Source of the DNA: CAYLZN01 sp964387935
GTDB taxonomy: Bacteria; Acidobacteriota; Vicinamibacteria; Vicinamibacterales; JAFNAJ01
Assembly: GCA_964387935.1 (NCBI GenBank)
Contig: CAYLZN010000240.1
Span: 1-9,108, forward strand
Reading direction: 5' to 3'
Length of the DNA stretch: 9,108 nt
This document shows, piece by piece, positions 1 through 5,290 of this stretch (its first letter is position 1; the number at the start of each line of letters is the position of its first letter). The position numbers and the translations under genes were made by a program. Under the pieces are notes generated by a model that saw only the letters and a program-made list of their open reading frames with translations, had not been told where the DNA came from and did no database searches.

Positions 1-2
1 TG

Positions 3-1403
3 GTGCTGGCGGGCGGCACGACTCCCGTGGACCGCCATCTCGTCCAGTTGACGGGCCGACGCCTCGTGAAGCTCTCGGACCGCCTCACGATCGTCGATCC
101 GGGTGGCATCGACGTCGCCGACCCCGGGCGCGTGCTCGGCTCGGTGCCCGACGAGGCTGTCGTGCTCTGGGTGTCGTTCCAGCACGCGACGTCTCTGCGC
201 CGGATGGACGTCGGGCGCGCCGCGCGTGCGATCACCTCGGCCAGCCGACGCCCCGTGTTCACGATGGGGCAGTCCTTCGTCGGTCGAGGCGCGATCGGCG
301 GGTCGGTGCTCGGGGTCGAAGCGATCGCCCAGAAGGCTGGCGGCCTCGTGGCGCGGGTGCTCGACGGATCGCTTCCGGCGAGTGCGAAGGTGGAGTCGGT
401 GTCGCCGGTCACGATGCTCGACGCTCGAGAGCTCGCACGCTGGAACGTCCCCCGTGCCCGGATCCCCGCAGAGGCCGTGATCATCAACCGGGCTCCGAAC
501 CTGTGGGACGACTTCCGGCTCGAATTGATCCTCGCCCTCGGCACGCTGACGCTCATGGGTCTGCTCACGGCCGTGCTCGTGCTCGAATACCGGCGGCGCA
601 GCGCGGCCGAGCTGCGGTCCAAGGAGCGGCTCACCATGGCCGCCCGCATGGCCCGCAGTGCGACGATGGGGCAGCTGTCCGCGGCGCTCGCGCACGAACT
701 CAACCAGCCGCTCGGGGCCATCCTCAACAACGCCGAAGCGGCGCGCATGATGCTGAAGCTCAGCCCTCCGGCCGTTGATGACGCACTCGAAGCGCTTCAG
801 GCGATCCGCGAAGACAACGTGCGCGCGTCGCAGGTCGTCCGCAAGGTGCGGGCCCTCTACGAGAAGCCGTCTCTCGAGGTGCGGGCCGTGGATCCCGTGC
901 GCCTGGTGGACGAGGTTCTGTCGCTGAGCGAAGCCGACGCGCGACGGCGCGGCGTGCGCGTGACCAGGGACGTGCCTGGGGGCCTGGACGCCGTGGCCGG
1001 AGACCTCGGACAGCTCCAACAGGCTCTGCTGAACCTCGTCTTCAATGCGACCGAGGCCGTGGAGTCGCAGCCGCCCGATCGGCGGCACGTGCGCGTGTCG
1101 GCGGAGAACCAGGCAAACGAGGTGCGATTCAGCGTCACAGACACCGGGCCTGGCCTCGCCCCTGACGTGCTGCCGTTCATGTTCAAGCCCTTCTTCACGA
1201 CGCGGAAGGGCGGCCTGGGCATGGGCCTGTCCATTGCCCGGGCGGCCGTCGACGCCCAGGGTGGACGGATCTGGGCGGAGAACCGGCCGGACGGCGGCGC
1301 CGCGTTCCACTTCACGGTGCCGCGGTGGGACCCGGCGCGTCACACGACATCGCATCCGGACGGGGACAGCGTGTTCGAGTCGCGCCCAGCCGAGAGCGTC
1401 TGA
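3..1403 (+). CDS. Sensor histidine kinase with periplasmic ABC-type substrate-binding sensor domain (5' partial)
   Basis: The frame is open to the left edge, so the true N-terminus is missing; the GTG at 3 is only the first possible start in view. Residues about 1-170 (counted from that GTG) resemble the C-terminal half of ABC_sub_bind periplasmic-binding domains: a VVLWVS strand at 53-58, the FVGRGAIGGSVLG stretch near 92-104, then a helix leading to LWDDFR. One transmembrane helix follows at about 173-196. The cytoplasmic part is a compact HisKA-HATPase kinase with no PAS domain: H-box AHELNQP with phospho-acceptor His231, N-box around Asn344 and Asn348, G1 box DTGPGL from Asp380, F-box FKPFFTTR, and G2 box GGLGMG at 403-408. 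All catalytic motifs look intact, so it should autophosphorylate and pass phosphate to a separate receiver. The two regulators at 2473-3625 are the nearest candidates. The ligand cannot be told from sequence. Confidence 0.9.
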   Translation: MLAGGTTPVDRHLVQLTGRRLVKLSDRLTIVDPGGIDVADPGRVLGSVPDEAVVLWVSFQHATSLRRMDVGRAARAITSASRRPVFTMGQSFVGRGAIGGSVLGVEAIAQKAGGLVARVLDGSLPASAKVESVSPVTMLDARELARWNVPRARIPAEAVIINRAPNLWDDFRLELILALGTLTLMGLLTAVLVLEYRRRSAAELRSKERLTMAARMARSATMGQLSAALAHELNQPLGAILNNAEAARMMLKLSPPAVDDALEALQAIREDNVRASQVVRKVRALYEKPSLEVRAVDPVRLVDEVLSLSEADARRRGVRVTRDVPGGLDAVAGDLGQLQQALLNLVFNATEAVESQPPDRRHVRVSAENQANEVRFSVTDTGPGLAPDVLPFMFKPFFTTRKGGLGMGLSIARAAVDAQGGRIWAENRPDGGAAFHFTVPRWDPARHTTSHPDGDSVFESRPAESV

Positions 1404-1423
1404 CGCCTGTCCGAACGGACAAG

Positions 1424-1452
1424 TGGACTGGCCTCGGCGTGAGTGCTATCGT
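1424..1452 (+). promoter_or_regulatory. Candidate extended -10 promoter for the BON-LysM gene
   Basis: TGGACT at 1424-1429 (4 of 6 matches to TTGACA) and TATCGT at 1447-1452 (4 of 6 to TATAAT) are separated by 17 nt. A TGC sits directly before the -10 hexamer, which is the extended -10 signature. The predicted start near 1459 gives a very short leader before the Shine-Dalgarno at 1462. The call rests on hand matching in high-GC DNA and is tentative. Confidence 0.35.
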
Positions 1453-1461
1453 CCGACTCAT

Positions 1462-1467
1462 AGGAGG
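1462..1467 (+). promoter_or_regulatory. Strong ribosome binding site that fixes the BON-LysM start
   Basis: A perfect AGGAGG lies 7 nt before the ATG at 1475. The same frame is open upstream to 1325, but that region overlaps the kinase gene, and this site argues for the internal ATG. Confidence 0.85.
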
Positions 1468-1474
1468 CACGTTC

Positions 1475-1852
1475 ATGTCGCTTACGACCAAGTACGCCAA
1501 CGTCATCGCGCAGGCCCAGAACCTCGGGCTGAACAACGTCAAGGTGACCGAGACCGGGGGCAAGCTCCAGGTGTCGGGCACCACTGAGTACCAGATGCAG
1601 AAAGACCTGCTCTGGGATGCCATCAAGAAGACGCCGGGCTGGGAACAGGAAGTGTCGGCCGACATCAAGGCCGAGAAGTCGGATGTCTGGGGCGTGTGGG
1701 AAGTGAAGCCCGGCGATTCGCTGTCGAAGATCGCGAAGTCGGCGTATGACAACGCCGGCGAGTACATGCGGATCTTCGAGGCCAACAAGAACATCCTGAA
1801 GGATCCGAACCTCATTCAGCCTGGCCAGAAGCTCGTCATCCCGAAGAAGTAG
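1475..1852 (+). CDS. BON-LysM domain protein, Kbp/YgaU-like
   Basis: This is a 125-residue protein with the same two-domain plan as the E. coli potassium-binding protein Kbp (YgaU, about 149 aa). Residues about 5-67 form a BON-like domain (KVTETGGKLQVSG, then a helix and a short strand). Residues about 74-123 form a LysM domain that opens with VWEVKPGDSLSKIAK and closes with IQPGQKLVIPKK. LysM binds peptidoglycan GlcNAc; Kbp itself is a K+ sensor of the E. coli envelope or cytoplasm, and whether this protein binds K+ is not shown. No signal peptide or lipobox is visible, as in Kbp, so location is uncertain. The start is chosen for the AGGAGG 7 nt upstream. The next gene begins 14 nt after the stop, suggesting co-transcription. 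Confidence 0.88.
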   Translation: MSLTTKYANVIAQAQNLGLNNVKVTETGGKLQVSGTTEYQMQKDLLWDAIKKTPGWEQEVSADIKAEKSDVWGVWEVKPGDSLSKIAKSAYDNAGEYMRIFEANKNILKDPNLIQPGQKLVIPKK

Positions 1853-1866
1853 GCTCGGGACCGCTC

Positions 1867-2349
1867 ATGTCGACTCAGAAGGACTACACCGCGGAGGAGT
1901 GGAAGGCCATCTCGGTGGCCCCGTTTCTCGCGGGCCTCTACGTCAGCATGTCCGATCCGAGCGGCCTCGTGGGCGTCGCCAAGGAGGCCATGGCGGTCGG
2001 CAGGCTCATCGCCGAGACCGGGCTGACCAGCCCCACCGAACTGATCAAGTCACTGTCCGAGGGCTTGAAGGGCGGCGGAGAACGGCCCGAGATGCCGGAC
2101 ATTCCGAAGCGTGACCTGACGGCCGCCCGCGCCGCCATGGCAGAGCACCTGCAGAAGGCAGCGGCCGCGATCTCCAGCAAGTCGCCGGCGGAGGCCGAGG
2201 CGTACAAGGCCTGGCTCATGACGGCGGCGAAGAAGGTGGCCGAGGCCTCGAAGGAGGGCGGCTTCTTCGGGTTCGGCGGAACCCTCGTGAGCGAGCAGGA
2301 ACAGGCCGCGATCAAGGAGCTGGCGGCCACGCTCGGGGTCAACGCCTGA
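1867..2349 (+). CDS. Conserved-looking hypothetical protein, 160 aa, helical with a GGFFGFGG motif
   Basis: I do not recognise a named family. The protein looks soluble: there is no signal peptide and no long membrane helix. Residues about 8-68 are predicted helical (EEWKAISVAPFLAGLYVSM, then KEAMAVGRLIAETG). A Gly/Pro/charged linker covers about 69-82. A second helical half covers about 83-130, followed by a distinctive glycine-aromatic turn GGFFGFGG at 131-138 and a final helix. Codon usage and GC match the neighbours, which supports a real gene. It starts 14 nt after the BON-LysM stop with no convincing Shine-Dalgarno, so translation may depend on re-initiation from that gene. The shared unit suggests a role linked to the BON-LysM protein, but nothing in the sequence shows a mechanism. 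Confidence 0.82.
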   Translation: MSTQKDYTAEEWKAISVAPFLAGLYVSMSDPSGLVGVAKEAMAVGRLIAETGLTSPTELIKSLSEGLKGGGERPEMPDIPKRDLTAARAAMAEHLQKAAAAISSKSPAEAEAYKAWLMTAAKKVAEASKEGGFFGFGGTLVSEQEQAAIKELAATLGVNA

Positions 2350-2472
2350 ACTACGCGCAAGTGCCACGTGCGACGTGCCTCGGTGCTGCGTGCGCGCACG
2401 TGGCACCCGGCACGTGGCACCCGGCGGGCCGCCAGCCGCAAGTCGCCAGCCGCAAGCCGCAAGCCGCATTGA
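2350..2472. repeat. Repeat-rich convergent intergenic spacer
   Basis: This 123-nt spacer separates the converging genes ending at 2349 and 2473. It holds an exact 12-bp inverted repeat (GTGCCACGTGCG at 2361-2372, its complement at 2395-2406, 22-nt loop). It also holds a 14-bp tandem duplication GCACGTGGCACCCG at 2396-2409 and 2410-2423, and a second 14-bp near-perfect pair CGCCAGCCGCAAG(T/C) at 2430-2443 and 2444-2457 that decays into CGCAAGC copies up to 2468. No ORF of note is present. The hairpin could end transcription from one or both sides, but no T-run follows it, so it is not a classical intrinsic terminator. Confidence 0.75.
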
Positions 2473-2904
2473 TTAGCTGACGGCCTTGACGTCGCCCGTC
2501 GCGGTGGACCCCTCCAGCGTCCGCCTCGTCGCCCCGAGTCGCAGCGCGCGCTCGATGGTCTCGAGCAACCGGTGCGCATCGACTGGCTTCCCGAGAAAAT
2601 CCACGGCGCCCGTGTAGCTCGCGGGGTCGAACGTCGAGGGGTCGACCTGTCCGGAGATGAAGATCACGGGCGGGATGTCGGACCGCGTCGAGAGCGCTCG
2701 ATAGAGGTCCAGGCCGGTCATCCCGGGCATGTGGACGTCGAGGATCAGGCAGCCCGGACCGGGCTCGAAGTGTTCCAGGAATTCAGGGCCCGAGCCGTAG
2801 GCGCGTGTGGCGTACCCGGCCGCGCGCAACAGGCGTGTCATCGACGTCCGGAACGACTCGTCGTCATCGACGATGTGCACGACAGGCGCGGGAAGTGGGG
2901 CCAT
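2473..2904 (-). CDS. Stand-alone receiver-domain response regulator
   Basis: This 143-residue protein is one REC domain with no output domain. The acidic pocket is D13-D15 (HIVDDDES), the phospho-acceptor is Asp56 in LILDVHMPG, the switch Ser is 84 in FISG, and the conserved Lys is 106 in LGKPV. After about residue 125 only a short polar tail remains. The receiver resembles that of the FixJ-type gene just upstream on the same strand (both share GPGCLILDV.MPG..GLDL), which suggests duplication followed by loss or absence of the HTH. The 81-nt gap between them is compatible with one operon. I start it at ATG 2904; an in-frame GTG at 2919 is the alternative, and neither has a clear Shine-Dalgarno. 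Without an output domain it may act by protein-protein contact or as a phosphate sink. Confidence 0.87.
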   Translation of the reverse strand: MAPLPAPVVHIVDDDESFRTSMTRLLRAAGYATRAYGSGPEFLEHFEPGPGCLILDVHMPGMTGLDLYRALSTRSDIPPVIFISGQVDPSTFDPASYTGAVDFLGKPVDAHRLLETIERALRLGATRRTLEGSTATGDVKAVS

Positions 2905-2976
2905 GGGGGCTAATCGCACAGTATGCTCGCGGTAGACCTCGTTCCACTATTGTCTCTTCGTGTCGTGGCCAGGCCG

Positions 2977-2988
2977 TGACCGCGGTCA
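2977..2988. other. Perfect 12-bp palindrome at the end of the FixJ-type gene
   Basis: TGACCGCGGTCA is its own reverse complement and includes the TGA stop codon of the minus-strand regulator (2986-2988). It may be a chance result of GC-rich coding sequence or a small regulatory hairpin; no T-run follows on either strand. Confidence 0.4.
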
Positions 2989-3625
2989 GCCCTGCGCGGG
3001 TCCGATGCCCAGTTCGCCGGCCATGCGCACCAGGTCGGCCAGTGAGTCCGCGGCCATCTTCTGCATGACCTGCGAACGGTGCGCCTTCACGGTCCGTTCG
3101 GTCCGGCCTACTTCCCACGCGATCTGCTTGTTCAGCAACCCCGTCACGACCAGCGCGAAGATCCGGCGCTCGGCGGCCGTGAGCGTCTCGTAGCGCGCGC
3201 GCAGCGTGTCCAGGGTCGCCCGCCTGGCTCGCGCGGCGGCGTCGCGCGCCAGGGCCCGGGTCACGGCCTCGAGCAGGGCCTGGGGTTCCACGGGCTTGGT
3301 CAGGAAGTCCTCGGCGCCGGACCGCATGGCCTTGACGGTCATGGGCACGTCGGCGAATCCGGTGAGGAACACGATCGGCAGCGCGATGCCGCGCACGCCC
3401 AGGGCCTGCTGCAGGTCGAGGCCGCTCTGGCCCGGCATGCGCACATCGAGAATGAGGCAGCCAGGGCCCTCGACGTAACGCTGGAGGAAATCGCCGGCCG
3501 ACTCGTAGATTTCAACGCGGTGGCCCATCGCCTTCAGCAGGCGGGCCATCGACGCACGGACGGACTCGTCGTCGTCGACGACGTGGAGGNNNNNNNNNNT
3601 GGAGGAGGGGCTGGGCGGCGTCCAT
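2986..3625 (-). CDS. FixJ/NarL-type response regulator (REC + LuxR-type HTH), interrupted by an assembly gap
   Basis: This is a phosphorylation-controlled transcription factor. If the ten Ns and one copy of the duplicated flanking hexamer are removed, translation runs cleanly from ATG 3625 to the TGA at 2986 and gives 207 residues, a normal FixJ-family length. In that product the REC domain (about 7-120) has D12-D14, phospho-acceptor Asp55 in LILDVRMPG, Thr83 in FLTGFADVPM, and Lys105 in FLTKPVEP. A LuxR-type HTH covers about 140-200 (LTAAERRIFALVVTG, LLNKQIAWEVGRTERTVKAHR). The TGFADVPMTVKAMRSGA stretch is typical of FixJ regulators. As deposited, the ATG and the REC domain are in different frames, which I attribute to the gap rather than to a real frameshift. 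No strong Shine-Dalgarno is seen before ATG 3625. It probably heads a two-gene operon with the stand-alone receiver, and the kinase at the left edge is a likely but unproven partner. Confidence 0.9.
3590..3599. other. Assembly gap (10 Ns) flanked by a 6-bp duplication
   Basis: TGGAGG occurs immediately before the Ns (3584-3589) and again immediately after (3600-3605). This pattern is expected when two contigs that actually overlap are joined with a fixed filler. Removing 16 nt (ten Ns plus one hexamer) restores the reading frame and joins MDAAQPLL directly to HVVDDDES. Confidence 0.85.
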
Positions 3626-3655
3626 AGTGGGTGGAGCGAGTGTCCCCGCGTCGGG

Positions 3656-3661
3656 AGTATA
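3656..3661 (-). promoter_or_regulatory. Candidate -10 box for the response-regulator operon
   Basis: On the minus strand TATACT (5 of 6 matches to TATAAT) lies about 30 nt before ATG 3625, a sensible distance for a short leader. The hexamer 17 nt further upstream (GCACGG) is a poor -35, so activator dependence or another sigma factor is possible. The rest of the divergent spacer 3626-3819 shows nothing else I can support. Confidence 0.3.
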
Positions 3662-3819
3662 CGACGGGAAGGGCCCGGCCGTGCGCGCGCGGGGCCGTGA
3701 GTCCCTTCACACCAAAGGCCAATGGCTGGCGAGCGTCGTGCGCGGGAGAATCCCAGGAGCACCAGCGCCCGGGCGGTCCACATCACCCGTCGCCGCGCTG
3801 GTCCTCCTTGGGGGAGCCC

Positions 3820-4170
3820 GTGAACGCCTCGACTGCCGCACTCGACCTGAACGCCCGCGCGACTGAGGCCCTACCATCCGGCCAGTCCATGGCCCCGGCC
3901 ACGTGCTGCGCCCACTGCGGATCGACGTACTTGCGGCGTGCGCGCCGCGAGGCGTGGCAACGGGTGGCGTTCGCGTTCAGCCCGCTGCGTCCGTACGAGT
4001 GCTGGCACTGCGGCTGGTCGGCGTGGCTGCAGGTTCCCGAGGGCGCCTCACGGGCGTCCCTGGCCGATGCTCGTCCCGTGTGGCTGTCGATTCTGCCCGC
4101 CCGGTTCGATGCGGCCCTGTGGGTCGTGTCGGGCGTGTTCGTCCTGGGCGCGATCGCGCTCAATCTCTAA
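3820..4170 (+). CDS. Small zinc-ribbon protein with C-terminal transmembrane helix
   Basis: From GTG 3820 the product is 116 residues. A CxxC pair at Cys30/Cys33 (CAHCG) and a second at Cys61/Cys64 (CWHCG) are 27 residues apart and form a classic zinc-ribbon arrangement, with a basic stretch RRARREAWQR between them. A hydrophobic helix at about 97-116 ends the protein, so it is probably tail-anchored with the ribbon in the cytoplasm. The GTG has GGGGAG just upstream at tight spacing; an in-frame ATG at 3889 would give 93 residues and keeps both CxxC pairs, so it is a real alternative. The partner (nucleic acid or protein) cannot be told. The open frame upstream of 3820 lacks domain features and is probably non-coding. 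Confidence 0.68.
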   Translation: MNASTAALDLNARATEALPSGQSMAPATCCAHCGSTYLRRARREAWQRVAFAFSPLRPYECWHCGWSAWLQVPEGASRASLADARPVWLSILPARFDAALWVVSGVFVLGAIALNL

Positions 4171-4261
4171 GCTCAGCTCAGTCTCCAGCCGCACTCCGTC
4201 CAGGCCCACACCAGGGTCGCGCCGGTGAACTCGGTGCGGCGCGCGCCCTGCTGACCGCCTG

Positions 4262-4305
4262 AAAACAACAACGGGTGCGCGAGCGGGACTCCTCGTCCCA
4301 CCCGT
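4262..4305 (-). terminator. Intrinsic terminator of the PEP-CTERM gene
   Basis: Read on the minus strand, a two-part hairpin forms. ACGGGT (complement of 4300-4305) pairs with ACCCGT (complement of 4271-4276), and an inner GGGAC/GTCCC stem (4295-4299 with 4285-4289) has a 5-nt loop. It is followed directly by TGTTGTTTT (complement of 4262-4270). It sits about 30 nt past the stop codon at 4338. The T-rich tail is only on the minus-strand side, so it should serve that gene and not the converging zinc-ribbon gene. Confidence 0.75.
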
Positions 4306-4337
4306 GCACCCGTGGTGGTGTCTGGACCGTGCGGGGA

Positions 4338-4700
4338 CTACTTCCTGGCCTTGCGGAGGCGGCTGGCGACGAGGGCGAGGCCGGAGCCGAACATCCAGAG
4401 CGTGGCGGGCTCGGGAACTTCGGGAACCTCGGGAACCTCGTTGAAGTCGGTCGATTCGGGCGACGCGCTGTCGAGGCCGACCACGAAGGTGACGGGCCGG
4501 GCGGATGCCAGGCGCGCCTCGGCGCTCGGAAACTCCTCGAGGACGGCCGACAGGCTTTCGGCCGACGCATCGAACGAGCCCAGGAGGCCGCCGTTGCGCG
4601 TCGAGATGTCGGACGCGGTGGACACGGTCAAAGGAGCCGCTGCAGCGAGGGCGGGCACGAAGGCCACAGCCAGCAGAGCGAGAGTCATCGTGCGACGCAT
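4338..4700 (-). CDS. PEP-CTERM sorting domain protein, short exosortase substrate
   Basis: This is a 120-residue exported protein. Residues 1-22 form a signal peptide (MRRT, then the hydrophobic LALLAVAFVPALAAAA with a likely cut after the Ala run). Residues about 23-94 are a short mature region rich in Ser, Ala and Glu with no known domain. Residues about 95-120 match the PEP-CTERM signal: VPEPAT, a hydrophobic helix (LWMFGSGLALVA) and a basic tail SRLRKARK. In this family an exosortase (EpsH/XrtA-like) cuts at the signal, often in bacteria that make exopolysaccharide; no exosortase gene is in the window. A three-unit EVP repeat precedes the motif. The start is fixed by GGAGGT 7 nt upstream. 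The mature part is unusually small, so a structural or matrix role is more likely than catalysis (inference). Confidence 0.88.
   Translation of the reverse strand: MRRTMTLALLAVAFVPALAAAAPLTVSTASDISTRNGGLLGSFDASAESLSAVLEEFPSAEARLASARPVTFVVGLDSASPESTDFNEVPEVPEVPEPATLWMFGSGLALVASRLRKARK
4412..4438 (-). repeat. Three 9-bp tandem repeats encoding EVPEVPEVP
   Basis: Units CGGGAACTT, CGGGAACCT and CGGGAACCT on the plus strand encode three Glu-Val-Pro steps just before the PEP motif. Copy number in such an in-frame microsatellite may vary between strains without breaking the frame. Confidence 0.8.
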
Positions 4701-4707
4701 CGTCAGT

Positions 4708-4713
4708 ACCTCC
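4708..4713 (-). promoter_or_regulatory. Ribosome binding site fixing the PEP-CTERM start
   Basis: GGAGGT on the minus strand lies 7 nt before ATG 4700. The frame is open upstream to 4922, but the upstream translation is Arg/Pro-rich and not signal-like, so this site and the signal peptide together decide the start. Confidence 0.85.
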
Positions 4714-4794
4714 AGTCGGGCGCTTGGGAAACGAACAACCGGGGATGATTGTCGTCGTCGGCGTCCCGCGGAGGAATCGTCCCAAGGTGCAGAT

Positions 4795-4813
4795 TCAGGC
4801 GCGATCGCCCTGA
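4795..4813. promoter_or_regulatory. Operator-like inverted repeat in the divergent spacer
   Basis: TCAGG and CCTGA flank 9 nt that contain the palindrome GCGATCGC (4801-4808). The site lies between the divergent PEP-CTERM gene and the 4934 gene, where a shared regulator would bind. Arms of this length can arise by chance. The rest of 4701-4933 shows no convincing -35/-10 pair on either strand. Confidence 0.25.
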
Positions 4814-4933
4814 TCTTTGGTGCAGGGCGGCACGCGCGGCCGATGTGCGAGGGCCTTGTCAGAAAGGGCACTTGCGCTCGCCCTGAGCCGCTCCTAGTGT
4901 CGAAGGGTTTGTCTGCTGCCAAAGGAGACCGTC

Positions 4934-5254
4934 ATGAGCGATCTGTGGGACAAGGCCAAGGCTCTCGCGAACGAGGCCGCGGACGTGGTGAAGGATGCCG
5001 CGAACACCGCGACGGCGATGTCGGCCGACGTGGTCGACAGCGCGGTCGACGCGACAAGGGACGCGGCCAGCAAGGCCGGTGAACTCGCCGACCGGGCCTG
5101 GGATGCCACCAAGGACATGGCCAGCACGGCCGGCGACCTGGCCGCGAAGGCCGCGGAGAAGACCGCCGAAGTGGCTTCGGATGCTACGAAGAAGGCGGTG
5201 GAAGTCACCAAGGAGGCGGCCCACGAGGCCGCGTCGGCGATCAAGCGGAGCTAG
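4934..5254 (+). CDS. Ala/Lys/Asp-rich amphipathic helical protein, LEA-like or YtxH-like
   Basis: The 106-residue product is almost wholly predicted helix. It has no Pro or Cys and just two Trp, near residues 5 and 56. Alanines alternate with charged residues in a loose 11-residue rhythm (DATRDAASKAGELADRAWDA, then DMASTAGDLAAKAAEKTAEV), the kind of pattern found in group 3 LEA proteins, apolipoprotein-like helices and YtxH-type stress proteins. No signal peptide or membrane helix is seen. Such proteins protect membranes or proteins during stress or act as coiled-coil spacers; which applies here is unknown. AAAGGAG at 4921-4927 lies 6 nt before the ATG. The next gene starts 36 nt after the stop, so the two probably form an operon. 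Confidence 0.85.
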   Translation: MSDLWDKAKALANEAADVVKDAANTATAMSADVVDSAVDATRDAASKAGELADRAWDATKDMASTAGDLAAKAAEKTAEVASDATKKAVEVTKEAAHEAASAIKRS

Positions 5255-5277
5255 TCCGTCAAGGGGCTTATCGGCCC

Positions 5278-5283
5278 GAGGAG
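5278..5283 (+). promoter_or_regulatory. Ribosome binding site supporting a GTG start at 5291
   Basis: GAGGAG lies 7 nt before GTG 5291. The GTG is followed by STNLIDLLTNEFG, the expected N-terminus of a DUF937 domain, so the non-ATG start is credible. Confidence 0.8.
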
Positions 5284-5290
5284 TGTTTTC

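Noticed and set aside
2361..2406. The 12-bp inverted repeat as a classical intrinsic terminator
   Set aside because: The loop is 22 nt and no T-run follows on either strand, so it is listed as part of a repeat cluster.
2396..2468. The short direct repeats as a CRISPR array
   Set aside because: The units are 14 bp and directly adjacent with no spacers, and no cas gene is present.
1938..2579. A 213-residue minus-strand frame across the 160-aa gene and the repeat spacer
   Set aside because: It runs through the repetitive spacer and into the receiver gene out of frame, and has a biased composition and no domain.
3626..3786. The N-terminal extension of the FixJ-type regulator to 3786
   Set aside because: It is open only because the N-gap shifts the frame; collapsing the duplicated hexamer makes ATG 3625 the natural start.
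3627..3819. An upstream extension of the zinc-ribbon frame back to ATG 3631
   Set aside because: The translated extension is Arg/Pro/Gly-rich with no motif, covers the likely regulator promoter, and lacks a ribosome binding site; starts at 3820 or 3889 fit better.
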